Assembly (NCBI RefSeq): GCF_900215605.1
Contig: NZ_OBEL01000004.1
Location: 62,001 to 126,000 of the forward strand
Direction: 5' to 3'
DNA from: Cohaesibacter gelatinilyticus
Lineage (GTDB): Bacteria > Pseudomonadota > Alphaproteobacteria > Rhizobiales > Cohaesibacteraceae
DNA: 64,000 nt
The notes under the pieces were generated by a model. That model was not told the origin of the DNA. It did not search any database and worked only from the letters and a program-made list of their open reading frames with translations. A program made the translations under genes and the position numbers. Each line of letters begins with the position of its first letter. Positions within the stretch are counted from its first letter, which is position 1. Shown here piece by piece: positions 54,776 to 63,520 of the stretch.

Positions 54776-55729
54776 ATGAAATATTCCAAACATGATGCAA
54801 AAGATTATGCCCGTGCCAATATGAAGGGCATCTGGGCCGCAGCACTGAACCCGTTCAATAATGACATGTCTTTGGATGAGGCTGGTCTTCGCTCAAACAT
54901 TCGTCACTGGGTTGATGATCTGGATATTCAAGGCCTTTTCATTGCGGGAAAGCAGGGCGAATTCTTTTCCATGAGCCTGGAAGAGCGCAAGCGCAATTTT
55001 GAAATTGCGGTCGATGAATGCGGTGATAAAGCGGGCACGATCATGTCGGTCTCGGACCAGAATTTCAATACGGTTCTGGAACTGGCCCAGCATGCCCAAG
55101 ATTATGGTGCGGACTATATTGTGGTTCATGCGCCAGTTCTGAGCTTCGTGCAGGATCGAGGCGAGGTGCTTTATCAATATTATAAGGCGCTTTGCGACAA
55201 GCTTGATATTGGAATTGCCATGTGGAGCCATCCGGACAGCGGCTATCTGATGAAACCGGAAGAATGCGCCCGTATTGCAGATTTGCCCAATATTGTGGCC
55301 ATCAAATATTCTGTTCCGCGCGATATGTATGTGAAACTTACCGGAATGGTTGGCGACAAGATTCACGTCTCCACGGCAGCGGAACACGAATGGATGGACA
55401 ATATCGAGGAGCTGAATTGGAAACTCTATCTCTGCTCCTCTCCGCCTTATCACTTGCAGACCAAAAATGACAAACGCATGCATGACTATACACAGCTTGC
55501 ATTCGAGGGGAAATTTGCCGAAGCTCGCAAGGTTTGCGACAGCCTGAACCCGGTAAGGGATGCCATGGCTCGATCTCGTCCTGCGGACAAACCGCAAGCC
55601 TTTGGCAAATATTGGCAAGAGCTTTTGGGGCAAGTCGGCGGCCGCGTGCGCCATCCTATGCTGGAGCTGACCGAGAATGAAAAAGCGGTCATTCGTGAAG
55701 CTTTTGAGGGATGTGGGCTGAAGCTCTAA
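54776..55729 (+). CDS. Dihydrodipicolinate synthase-family protein with altered active site
   Basis: This 317-residue DapA-superfamily TIM barrel forms Schiff bases through Lys177 (VAIKYSVPRD). Two other hallmarks are changed. The usual GTTGE loop reads GKQGE (Lys59, Gln60), and the usual PYY motif holding the catalytic Tyr reads HAPVL (118-122). It is therefore not a normal DHDPS and probably carries out a different lyase or aldolase reaction on a 2-oxo acid-like compound. ATG 54776 directly follows an in-frame GTG; AAGGAAG lies just upstream. It is divergent from nadX and co-directional with a DMT permease. Confidence 0.82.
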   Translation: MKYSKHDAKDYARANMKGIWAAALNPFNNDMSLDEAGLRSNIRHWVDDLDIQGLFIAGKQGEFFSMSLEERKRNFEIAVDECGDKAGTIMSVSDQNFNTVLELAQHAQDYGADYIVVHAPVLSFVQDRGEVLYQYYKALCDKLDIGIAMWSHPDSGYLMKPEECARIADLPNIVAIKYSVPRDMYVKLTGMVGDKIHVSTAAEHEWMDNIEELNWKLYLCSSPPYHLQTKNDKRMHDYTQLAFEGKFAEARKVCDSLNPVRDAMARSRPADKPQAFGKYWQELLGQVGGRVRHPMLELTENEKAVIREAFEGCGLKL

Positions 55730-55769
55730 AACCCGACTATATGATCTCATCCAATTGTGGAGACTGACA

Positions 55770-56639
55770 GTGGGTGAGCTACTCGCAATCCTGTCTGCCG
55801 CCTTTTACGGTCTGGCGGGTGTGACAATCGCCAAGGGACGCCACGATTCCAAAGGGGATAATGGCGTCTTTCTATCTGTTGTGGTGACGGCTCTTCTCAG
55901 CTTCTTTCTGTGGAAAGGGAGTGAAGCCACTCAACAGAACGTAATAGCGCAGGAAATCTGGATTGTGGCAGTTATGCTGTTTGCAGCTGCCGGGCTTTTC
56001 TCAACAGTGCTTGGCCGTATCACCATGTATCGCTCGACCGAGTTGATTGGCTCGGTCGGGGCAAGCATGACGCGGCGCTTGATCCCGATTTTTGCAATCC
56101 CTATCAGTATCTTGCTGATCAGAGAATGGCCTGTATCCAATGATCTTGTTGGGGGACTTCTGATCTTTTTTGGAGTTTTCGTCTTCTGTGCGAGGAGAGG
56201 GCAGCTTGAGCTGTCAAAAGGATTGCTTCTGGGGATAGCTTCTGCCGCCTGCTACGCGTTGTCCTATGTCTTGCGCAGAGCTGGGTTAGAAGACTTGGCT
56301 GATCCCGCATTTGCGACTTTCATTGGAGCTGCAACCGGACTGCTTGTCTTTTTAGGATTGGCTCTCGTAGCGAATAATCCTAGAGAGAAACTGCACTATA
56401 TGACGATTGATCGAGGGATTTGGCCGCTCTGCACCGCGACATCACTGGCGATTGGTCAAACTCTGCAACTCTATGCCTTGCAAACCGCGTCAGTTGCCAT
56501 TGTTGCCTTCATCGGTTCCATCGACATTCTTTTCACCACACTCTTCGCCGCTCTCCTGATGGGAGACAAAAATATTCGCAGTTTACGCTTTTTGCTCGCA
56601 ATTCTGTTTGTTCTTGCTGGTTCGGCATTTCTGGTGTGA
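55770..56639 (+). CDS. EamA-type DMT-superfamily permease
   Basis: This 289-residue inner-membrane protein has about ten hydrophobic segments in two EamA halves (ELLAILSAAFYGLAGVTIAKG at the start; LSKGLLLGIASAACYALSYVLRRAG near residue 145). Such permeases export or import metabolites such as amino acids or nucleobases. GTG 55770 is preferred with GGAG upstream; an in-frame TTG at 55755 is the alternative. It follows the DHDPS-like gene by about 40 bases and probably moves a related compound. Confidence 0.85.
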   Translation: MGELLAILSAAFYGLAGVTIAKGRHDSKGDNGVFLSVVVTALLSFFLWKGSEATQQNVIAQEIWIVAVMLFAAAGLFSTVLGRITMYRSTELIGSVGASMTRRLIPIFAIPISILLIREWPVSNDLVGGLLIFFGVFVFCARRGQLELSKGLLLGIASAACYALSYVLRRAGLEDLADPAFATFIGAATGLLVFLGLALVANNPREKLHYMTIDRGIWPLCTATSLAIGQTLQLYALQTASVAIVAFIGSIDILFTTLFAALLMGDKNIRSLRFLLAILFVLAGSAFLV

Positions 56640-56649
56640 TTGATAAATC

Positions 56650-57678
56650 TTAGGTTTGGATTTTCCGAACGCTTTGACGCTGAATGAGGCTGAATTCCAG
56701 ATTGGAATGCTCTTGCGTGATTGCCTCGCCATTCAATATTTTCAGCAACTTATGCATTGCTAGCTTGCCAATTTCGCTGCGTGGCTGGTGAATGGTGCTG
56801 ATTGGTGGAATGAAAGTACGGGCGAACTGAATATCGTCAAAGCCCATCAGGGATAAATCATCTGGCACTTTTAGCCCGGCTTGGGTGAGACCAAAGGCTG
56901 CCCCCATCGCCATTTCATCATTGGCGCAGAAGAGAGCGGTCGGTCGTGCAGGTTTGTCGAGCAATTGCGCTATGACATCAATGCCGCTTTGAATAGAGAA
57001 ATCACCGGGAAGAATAGAAATATGGTCGCCGAGGCCAGCCTCACGCATCGCAGTTTCATAACCTTTGATACGCAGTTGGGTCAGAATATTGCTTTCGGGG
57101 CCGGATAAGTGGGCGATTTTCTGGTGACCCTGCGTAATCAGATGGTCAACGGCTGCTTTGGCTGCCGCTTTATTATCTATGCCAACATGGGCAATATTGG
57201 CTTCGGGAACAGCCTCACAAACCGAAATGACAGGAATGTTGCCGCCATCGCTGGTTGGCAAACTGCTGATCACTTGGTCAGGTAGATAGCCATTGAGTAG
57301 AAGAGCACCATCAGCTTTGCCATTTCGCAGAAAATCCATCAACCCTTCTGTGCGGCTGCCATCCTTGGAAGCATCCCCTATCAGGATGGTGTAGCCTGCC
57401 TCAGAGGCAATTTGTTCAATCCCGAGCAATATTTCAGAAAAAAATGTATTGCCGATATCAGGGACAATTACCAAGACAGATCCAGCTCGATTCCGACGTA
57501 GATTCTGAGCTGCAGAATTGATGCGATAGCCAGTTTTTCGGACAGCGTCCTGAACAGCTATCCTCGTCTTTTCTCTCACCAATTCCGGTTTCTGCAAAGT
57601 GCGGCTGACGGTTGCGGTCGAGACGCCAGCAATCTGTGCAACATCCTGAATCGTGGGCCGTGTGTCATGCTTCTCCAT
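56650..57678 (-). CDS. LacI-family regulator of the sugar ABC operon
   Basis: This 342-residue LacI-type regulator has a helix-turn-helix TIQDVAQIAGVSTATVSRTLQKPELV, a hinge NSAAQNLRRNRAGSVLVIV and a sugar-sensing domain (PDIGNTFFSEILLGIEQIA, LFCANDEMAMGAAFGLTQAG). It diverges from the epimerase/ABC operon with 128 bases between. Two LacI-type inverted repeats lie in that gap, so it probably represses both directions until the sugar is present. Confidence 0.94.
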   Translation of the reverse strand: MEKHDTRPTIQDVAQIAGVSTATVSRTLQKPELVREKTRIAVQDAVRKTGYRINSAAQNLRRNRAGSVLVIVPDIGNTFFSEILLGIEQIASEAGYTILIGDASKDGSRTEGLMDFLRNGKADGALLLNGYLPDQVISSLPTSDGGNIPVISVCEAVPEANIAHVGIDNKAAAKAAVDHLITQGHQKIAHLSGPESNILTQLRIKGYETAMREAGLGDHISILPGDFSIQSGIDVIAQLLDKPARPTALFCANDEMAMGAAFGLTQAGLKVPDDLSLMGFDDIQFARTFIPPISTIHQPRSEIGKLAMHKLLKILNGEAITQEHSNLEFSLIQRQSVRKIQT

Positions 57679-57713
57679 GGGTCTCTTTCATAACGATCTT
57701 GGCAATCAGGTCA

Positions 57714-57731
57714 AATGTAATCCTTTACAAA
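57714..57731. promoter_or_regulatory. LacI-type operator candidate 1 (imperfect)
   Basis: AATGTAATCCTTTACAAA resembles the perfect site that begins 22 bases later, with two mismatched arm positions. It lies 36 bases upstream of the lacI-type start. Confidence 0.5.
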
Positions 57732-57735
57732 TAAT

Positions 57736-57753
57736 AATGTAATGGATTACATT
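57736..57753. promoter_or_regulatory. LacI-type operator candidate 2 (perfect arms)
   Basis: AATGTAAT and ATTACATT are exact 8-base arms around GG. With the copy at 57714 the spacing is 22 bases, so both sites face the same side of the helix and could be bound together. Confidence 0.6.
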
Positions 57754-57806
57754 TCATGGCAAGCAGGAAAATAACCGGGAAAAACCGGACTGTTTGGGAG
57801 GTCTGA

Positions 57807-58667
57807 ATGCGGCTGAGTGTCAATCTGCTTTGTGCGACGGGATTCGTTGCGAGCGATGATTTATATCTGATCGATCTGGCGCAGCAGTGCGGATATGACG
57901 GAGTGGAAATTCCGCTGCTATCCGGTGATGTGGATCATTATCAATGGTTGGGTGGCGAGTTGGACAAGAGAGGCATTGCTCGCACCTGTACAGCCATTTG
58001 TCCCGACGCAGAAACGGATCCAACCAGCGCAGATAGCGAGGTCCGGTCGAAAGGTGTGTCTCATCTGGATTGGATTGTTGATTGCGCCTCGGCCATGGGA
58101 GCAGAAGTGATTGGTGGACCTTTCCATGCCCCTATCGGCCATTTTACCGGATCCGGCCCTACATCCGATGAATGGAAGCGGGGAGCAGAAGCGCATCACA
58201 GAATGGCTGAACGTGCGACGAAACTTGGAATGAAGTTGGCGCTGGAACCGTTGAACCGTTTTGAGAGCCATTATCTCAATACATCTGAGCAAGCCAAGCG
58301 CTATGCCGGGATGGTTGATCATCCCGCCTTCGGCATCATGTATGATACCTTCCATGCCCATATCGAGGAGAAGTCTCAAACAGAGGCGATCCATGAGCTT
58401 GGCTCGGTCATGAATGTTCTGCATGTATCCGAAAATGATCGCGGTATTCCGGGAACTGGTCAAATCGACTTTGCGGGCATATTCGCAGCAGCTCAAGACC
58501 AAAAATTTGATGGCTGGGTAGTACTGGAAGCGTTTGGTTCCGGATTGCCGGAGCTGGCTGCAGCCACACGCATCTGGCGGCCCATGTTCAAGGATCACGA
58601 AACCCTGTTTCAAGAGGGGGGTGATTTCATTCGCTCATGCTGGAGCCAGGTGGAGGTGCAAGTGTGA
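57807..58667 (+). CDS. Sugar isomerase/epimerase, AP endonuclease 2-like TIM barrel
   Basis: This 286-residue protein resembles D-tagatose/D-psicose 3-epimerase and hydroxypyruvate isomerase-type enzymes. Metal-site residues of the family are seen in LALEPLNRFESHYLN (Glu), MYDTFHAHIEE (Asp, His), LHVSENDRGIPGTGQID (His/Glu region) and WVVLEAFG (Glu). It should interconvert a ketose or its derivative using Mn or a similar metal. GGGAGG precedes the ATG. It is the first gene of a ribose-type ABC operon, so it probably acts on the imported sugar. Confidence 0.87.
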   Translation: MRLSVNLLCATGFVASDDLYLIDLAQQCGYDGVEIPLLSGDVDHYQWLGGELDKRGIARTCTAICPDAETDPTSADSEVRSKGVSHLDWIVDCASAMGAEVIGGPFHAPIGHFTGSGPTSDEWKRGAEAHHRMAERATKLGMKLALEPLNRFESHYLNTSEQAKRYAGMVDHPAFGIMYDTFHAHIEEKSQTEAIHELGSVMNVLHVSENDRGIPGTGQIDFAGIFAAAQDQKFDGWVVLEAFGSGLPELAAATRIWRPMFKDHETLFQEGGDFIRSCWSQVEVQV

Positions 58668-60247
58668 GTGAGATGGAAACAGGCCATTCGGTTTTTGAGT
58701 TGCGCGGTATCACCAAGAGCTTTCCCGGCATCAAGGCACTGGATGATGTGAGCTTTGATTGCAGAGCAGGAGAGGTTCATGCACTAGCCGGGGAGAATGG
58801 TGCAGGCAAATCCACGCTGATCAAGACCTTGTCCGGCGTCTATCAGGCGGATGAAGGCTCGGTTCATTTGTTGGGGGAGGAGGTGCGTTTCACCCATCCT
58901 CTGCAGTCCATTGAAGCTGGCATCAGCGTTATCTATCAGGAATTCTCTCTACTGCCGGATCGTAGTATTGCCGAGAATATCTTTCTGGGCCGAGAGCCGG
59001 TGCGTTGGGGAATTATCGATCATGCGCGTATGCGTGAGGAAACCAATGAAATCCTGACCATGTTTGGTGATCAGCACCAGCTCCATGCGGATAAATTGGT
59101 AGGAGAGTTGGCTGTTGCTGAGCAGCAGATGGTGGAGATTGCCAAAGCCATCTCATTGGATGCACGCGTGATTGTCATGGATGAGCCAACTGCGGCATTG
59201 AATGAGCAGGAATGTGAAATTCTATTTGCACTGGTTGAGACGCTTCGCGAGCAGGGACGTTCCATCGTCTATATCACTCATCGTATGCGCGAGATTCAAC
59301 GGCTTGCCAATCGTGTGACTGTCCTCAAGGACGGTAGTGTTGCCGCCCGGTTTGATCATGTGCCCGAGGCTGACAAAATCGTCCATGCGATGGTTGGCAG
59401 GGATATCGGAAACTTCTATCCGGATCCTGCAAAAGCGCATGAAATCGGCGAAGTGGTTCTTTCCGTTGAAGAGGGAGGAAATGCGAGCTTATCTCAAATT
59501 TCTCTTGGCTTGCGAGAAGGCGAGATCACCGGATTTGCCGGGGTGCAAGGCGCTGGGCGCAATGCTTTGGCGCAAGCCTTGTTCGGGATAACCCCGTTTA
59601 CAGAAGGGTCAGTCCATATCAATGGAAAGCGAGTGAGCTTTACCAGCCCACGCGATGCTATCCGATCAGGTCTTGTCATGCTGCCCGGAGATCGAAAATC
59701 TGAAGGTCTCGCTTTGATGCAATCGGTCGAGGACAACGGCATGATTTCGCCACGGGCTTTCTCGTCAATGTTTGGGTATCCGAAGCAAACAGCTCATGGC
59801 GATGTGAAAGACATGACAGTGGCCTTCAATGCGCTGGATCTGCGCGCTGCCCATTATGGCGTTGAAATCCAATCGTTATCTGGTGGTAATCAGCAAAAGG
59901 CCATTGTGGCTCGCTGGCTGGCGCTAGCACCCAAAATTCTGATCTTTGTCGAACCAACCCGCGGTATTGATGTCAATACCAAAGCAGGCATCTACCACCG
60001 CATGCGAGAGTTGGCGAGAGAGGGAGCAGCCATCATGGTGATCTCGTCTGATCTGCCGGAAGTGTTGGGTGTTTCCGATCGGATTTTGGTGATGAATGCA
60101 GGCAGGATTGTTGCCGAATTTGGTCGCGATGCAAGCGAGCAGGAAGTCATGCATGCTGCAACCGACGATGATCTGCTCAACACCCCAGCTCTTGGCACTG
60201 TAGGGCAATCTCCCGAAGTCACCTCTAGTGAGGGAGCGTTGCAATGA
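58664..60247 (+). CDS. Sugar ABC transporter ATPase with altered second Walker B
   Basis: This 527-residue tandem ATPase of the RbsA/XylG/MglA type has a first domain GENGAGKSTL, LAVAEQQMVEIAKA, VIVMDEPTAALN. Its second domain has GVQGAGRNAL and signature LSGGNQQKAIVARWL, but ILIFVEPTRGIDV: Val429 replaces the usual Asp of Walker B (codon at 59948). The adjacent catalytic Glu is kept. GTG 58664 is chosen because GGAGG lies six bases upstream and it overlaps the epimerase stop (GTGA); ATG 58673 is the alternative. It is coupled to the permease by ATGA. Confidence 0.92.
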   Translation: MSEMETGHSVFELRGITKSFPGIKALDDVSFDCRAGEVHALAGENGAGKSTLIKTLSGVYQADEGSVHLLGEEVRFTHPLQSIEAGISVIYQEFSLLPDRSIAENIFLGREPVRWGIIDHARMREETNEILTMFGDQHQLHADKLVGELAVAEQQMVEIAKAISLDARVIVMDEPTAALNEQECEILFALVETLREQGRSIVYITHRMREIQRLANRVTVLKDGSVAARFDHVPEADKIVHAMVGRDIGNFYPDPAKAHEIGEVVLSVEEGGNASLSQISLGLREGEITGFAGVQGAGRNALAQALFGITPFTEGSVHINGKRVSFTSPRDAIRSGLVMLPGDRKSEGLALMQSVEDNGMISPRAFSSMFGYPKQTAHGDVKDMTVAFNALDLRAAHYGVEIQSLSGGNQQKAIVARWLALAPKILIFVEPTRGIDVNTKAGIYHRMRELAREGAAIMVISSDLPEVLGVSDRILVMNAGRIVAEFGRDASEQEVMHAATDDDLLNTPALGTVGQSPEVTSSEGALQ

Positions 60248-61209
60248 TCGCATCAAAAAGCCAACGTTTGTCCCGTTTTGTGCCGGTATTCTTGTTACTG
60301 GCAGCTTTCGCAATCTACATTGCTATCGCTCTGGCTACCGGACAAGCGCAATATCTGACACTGGGCAATCTGGAAGGTTTGCTCGGACGCTCCATTGCGC
60401 TCGGTATAACGGCCATTGGTCAGACCTTTGCCATCCTGATCGCTTCGATTGATTTAAGCGTAGCCAACCTGATTTCAGTTTCTGCCGTCCTGGCTTCCTT
60501 CATCATGTCCGGGGACCCTGGCATGATCATTCCGGCAGTTTTGGTCGTCCTCTTGGTCGGCACTGTGGTTGGGGTGGCAAATGGATTGATCATCACACAA
60601 TTGGAGGTCAATCCGCTGATTGCGACCCTTGGTATGGCTTTGCTTCTGCAAGGCCTGCTCTCAGCCTCTTTCAATAATTTTGCAGGGGCTGTACCTGAGG
60701 AGTTTCAGGCTTTTGCCTATGGCGAGGTTGCTGGTCTCTCCGTCAGTCTGGCCTTCTTGCTGCTGCTCACCCTGGCGGCATGGCTGGTGCTTCGCTTCAC
60801 TCGTTTTGGCTCCAATATCTACTCGGTCGGTGGCAATGCAGATGCTGCGCGTCTGGCTGGAGTGAAGACCAAGCGCACAATCATCTTTGCTCATGTCATT
60901 TGCAGTCTTTGTGCCTCTGTGGCCGGGCTTTATCTCGCCAGTCGCTTGCGTTCTGGCGCACCATGGATCGGCCGAGATGGAGTCTATGATCTTGAATCCA
61001 TTGCAGTTGTCGTGATTGGCGGTACGGCTCTCGCCGGAGGGCGAGGGGGTGTCTGGGGCACACTGGTGGGGGTGATGATCTTCTCGCTCATCGATTCCAT
61101 TTTCAATCTTTCAGGCGTTGATGCCTTTGCCAAACAGATATTGCGCGGTGTCGTGATCGTGGCTGCCGTTGCGCTTTATGCCGCCAGAAGCAAGAGGATC
61201 GAGGCATGA
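60244..61209 (+). CDS. Sugar ABC transporter permease (first)
   Basis: This 321-residue ribose-family inner-membrane permease has GLLGRSIALGITAIGQTFAIL, ASIDLSVANLISVSA, RFGSNIYSVGGNADAARLAGV and VIGGTALAGGRGGVWGTLVG. It overlaps the ATPase by four bases and the second permease by four bases. Two different permease genes imply a heterodimeric channel, unlike the single RbsC of the ribose operon. Confidence 0.93.
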   Translation: MIASKSQRLSRFVPVFLLLAAFAIYIAIALATGQAQYLTLGNLEGLLGRSIALGITAIGQTFAILIASIDLSVANLISVSAVLASFIMSGDPGMIIPAVLVVLLVGTVVGVANGLIITQLEVNPLIATLGMALLLQGLLSASFNNFAGAVPEEFQAFAYGEVAGLSVSLAFLLLLTLAAWLVLRFTRFGSNIYSVGGNADAARLAGVKTKRTIIFAHVICSLCASVAGLYLASRLRSGAPWIGRDGVYDLESIAVVVIGGTALAGGRGGVWGTLVGVMIFSLIDSIFNLSGVDAFAKQILRGVVIVAAVALYAARSKRIEA

Positions 61210-62204
61210 GTGAGAGAACTGAAATCCAACCAATATCAGGATTGTCGCGCATGTGGGATCGTCTGAAGCAGATCAATCCGGTCTTTCTGGTGCTGCTGGC
61301 TCTGATCATTGTCATTGCAATCATTAGCCCGCATTTTCTGGCTCCGACCGGCTATATGAATTTCCTGAAACGAGCGGCACCCATCGCCATTCTGGCAGCA
61401 GGGCAATTGTTTGTGATTACATCCGGTGGCTTCGATCTCTCATCTGGTGCCTTGGTCACTCTGACGGTGATTGGAAGCTCAATCCTGCTCAATGGAGACC
61501 CCAATGCCACATGGTGGGTGATCTCTGTCATGCTGGGTGTCGGTGTGTGTGTTGGTGTCATCAATGCTCTGGTTGTCGCCTATCTGCGGGTACCGTCCAT
61601 CATCGCCACACTGGGCATGATGATCACATTGGGTGGGATCGCCTTGACATGGTCAGGTGGTGCACCGCGTGGATATCTGCCCGATACGTTCCGTTTCTTT
61701 GGCCGAACGCTGATCAAGGATGTGCCACTGATCAAGATCCTGCCAGTTTCAGTCATCGTAATGGTGGTGATCTGCGGGCTCCTCTGGTGGCTCATGCACC
61801 GCACCAATTATGGCAAGATGCTGCATAGCCTTGGCGATAATCCGAAGGCAGCTGCTTTTGCTGGCGTGCCGACCGTTCCTGTGCGGATGCTCGCCTTCGT
61901 GCTCTCATCCTTATCCGCTGTGATTGCAGGTATTCTGCTTGGCGGTTTTGCGGGGGTTTCGACCGATGTGGGCACAGGGTTAGAACTTCAGGCGATCACC
62001 GCCGCTGTGATCGGTGGTGCGCAATTGTTGGGCGGACGCGGTGCCGTTGGCGCGACTGTTGCGGGGGCGTTGGTTCTACAGGCCATTTTCACACTTCTCA
62101 ATATGCTCGGATTTCCCAAACCATTGCGCGATGTGGTGCAGGGATTGATCCTGATTTCCGCCGTTGCTTTGGCAACATATCGAAGACGTAAATCCGCCGG
62201 GTGA
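61206..62204 (+). CDS. Sugar ABC transporter permease (second)
   Basis: This 332-residue permease is paralogous to the first: KRAAPIAILAAGQLFVITSGGFDLSSGALV, RVPSIIATLGMMITLGGIAL, RTNYGKMLHSLGDNPKAAAFAGVPT and GGAQLLGGRGAVGATVAGALV. It starts by ATGA overlap with the first permease. The receptor gene follows after about 40 bases with its own GGGAGG ribosome site. Confidence 0.93.
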   Translation: MSERTEIQPISGLSRMWDRLKQINPVFLVLLALIIVIAIISPHFLAPTGYMNFLKRAAPIAILAAGQLFVITSGGFDLSSGALVTLTVIGSSILLNGDPNATWWVISVMLGVGVCVGVINALVVAYLRVPSIIATLGMMITLGGIALTWSGGAPRGYLPDTFRFFGRTLIKDVPLIKILPVSVIVMVVICGLLWWLMHRTNYGKMLHSLGDNPKAAAFAGVPTVPVRMLAFVLSSLSAVIAGILLGGFAGVSTDVGTGLELQAITAAVIGGAQLLGGRGAVGATVAGALVLQAIFTLLNMLGFPKPLRDVVQGLILISAVALATYRRRKSAG

Positions 62205-62244
62205 TGCCGACCGGTAACAAGAACACGGCACAAGGGAGGAACAT

Positions 62245-63375
62245 ATGAATTTACTAAAACTCACCACAGCTCTGGTAGGCCTGTCCTTCATTGCAGGGGC
62301 CGCTCAGGCGCAAAATTATGATGATCCAAAGGAGTTTGCCAAACAAAAGGCCATGCTATCGGCCAAGGCCAATGGTCCGGCTGATAAGCCTTGGGAGCAG
62401 TATTTTGGCGATGTCACGGCTGATACGGCCAAATACAAGAAGGATGGCAAGGCCACCATCTGTTTTTCCAATGCAGGCGTGAACAATCCATGGCGCGTGG
62501 TTGGTTGGAACACCATGCAGGCCGAGGTCGATCTGCATAAGGATGAGATCGCGGACTTCGTCGTGACTGATGCAGAAGGGTCCGACGACAAGCAGATTGC
62601 CGATATCGATGATCTGTTGGCTGGCGGTAAATGTGACGTTTTGATCGTCTCACCCAACACGACCGCTGCTTTGACACCGGCGGTTGAAAAGGCCTGCGAG
62701 AAAGTGCCGGTCGTAGTCTTCGACCGTGGTGTGAACACCACTTGCCCGGTCAGCTTTATCAAGCCAGTCGGTGGTTATGGTTTCGGTATCCAGTCCGGTG
62801 ACTATATCGCTCAGAATGCCCCAAAAGGTGGCTCGGTTCTGATGCTGCGTATCCTGCCCGGCGTGGATGTTCTGGAGACCCGTTATTCCGCTGCCAAACG
62901 CGTCATGGAAGAAGCTGGCATGAAGATTGTCGGTGCCGAATTCACCGATGGTGATCGTGCCAAGACCAAATCCATCGTCGAGGACTATCTGCAACGCGAA
63001 GGCAAACTGGATGCGGTCTGGATGGATGCGGGGGCGACTTCTGTTGCCGCAATCGAAGCCTTTGAAGATATGGGCATGGATGTTCCGATTGTCACTGGTG
63101 AAGATCAGCAGGATTTCTTGCAAAAGTGGCAGGCACTGGGTCTGAAAACCATCGCTCCGACCTATCCAACCTACCAGTGGCGCACGCCAATCATCGCATC
63201 CCTGAAGATCCTGAAAGGCGAAGCCATTCCGGGACCTGAATGGAACTTGCCGCAACCTGCTATCACAGCAGACAATCTGGCCGATTTTGTCAATCCAGAT
63301 ATGCCACCTCTGCATTATGCAGCCTGCGGCTGCGAAGGCATGCCGGATTATCCAAAGCGCTGGGGTGGCAAATAA
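62245..63375 (+). CDS. Sugar ABC transporter substrate-binding protein
   Basis: This 376-residue receptor has a signal ending near residue 22 (AGAAQAQNYDD). It belongs to the ribose-binding-like peripla_BP_4 group (ICFSNAGVNNPWRVVGWNTM, VVVFDRGVNTTCPVSFIKPVGGYGFG, VWMDAGATSVAAIEAFEDMG). It is about 80 residues longer than RbsB. The extra lies in an N-terminal stretch before the first strand and a C-terminal tail with close cysteines (YAACGCEGMPDYPKRWGG). The ligand is presumably the sugar used by the flanking epimerases. Confidence 0.9.
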   Translation: MNLLKLTTALVGLSFIAGAAQAQNYDDPKEFAKQKAMLSAKANGPADKPWEQYFGDVTADTAKYKKDGKATICFSNAGVNNPWRVVGWNTMQAEVDLHKDEIADFVVTDAEGSDDKQIADIDDLLAGGKCDVLIVSPNTTAALTPAVEKACEKVPVVVFDRGVNTTCPVSFIKPVGGYGFGIQSGDYIAQNAPKGGSVLMLRILPGVDVLETRYSAAKRVMEEAGMKIVGAEFTDGDRAKTKSIVEDYLQREGKLDAVWMDAGATSVAAIEAFEDMGMDVPIVTGEDQQDFLQKWQALGLKTIAPTYPTYQWRTPIIASLKILKGEAIPGPEWNLPQPAITADNLADFVNPDMPPLHYAACGCEGMPDYPKRWGGK

Positions 63376-63450
63376 GCCCCGGATTTCGCTTTAAAACCCA
63401 AGCCCTGACTTCGACGCCATAACCCCACCACCCATGTTGTCGAGGTCAAA

Positions 63451-63478
63451 CCGGGCGGATCATGTTTGGTCCGTCCGG
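63451..63478 (+). terminator. Stem-loop after the sugar receptor gene
   Basis: A 9-bp GC-rich stem (63451-63459 with 63470-63478, one wobble) closes a 10-base loop, 75 bases after the receptor stop and 42 before the next gene. There is no T-run. It is weaker and further away than the other receptor-linked hairpins in the window. Confidence 0.45.
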
Positions 63479-63520
63479 AACCAATATGTTTCAAGATATT
63501 GATTTCAAGGATCTTTCGCC

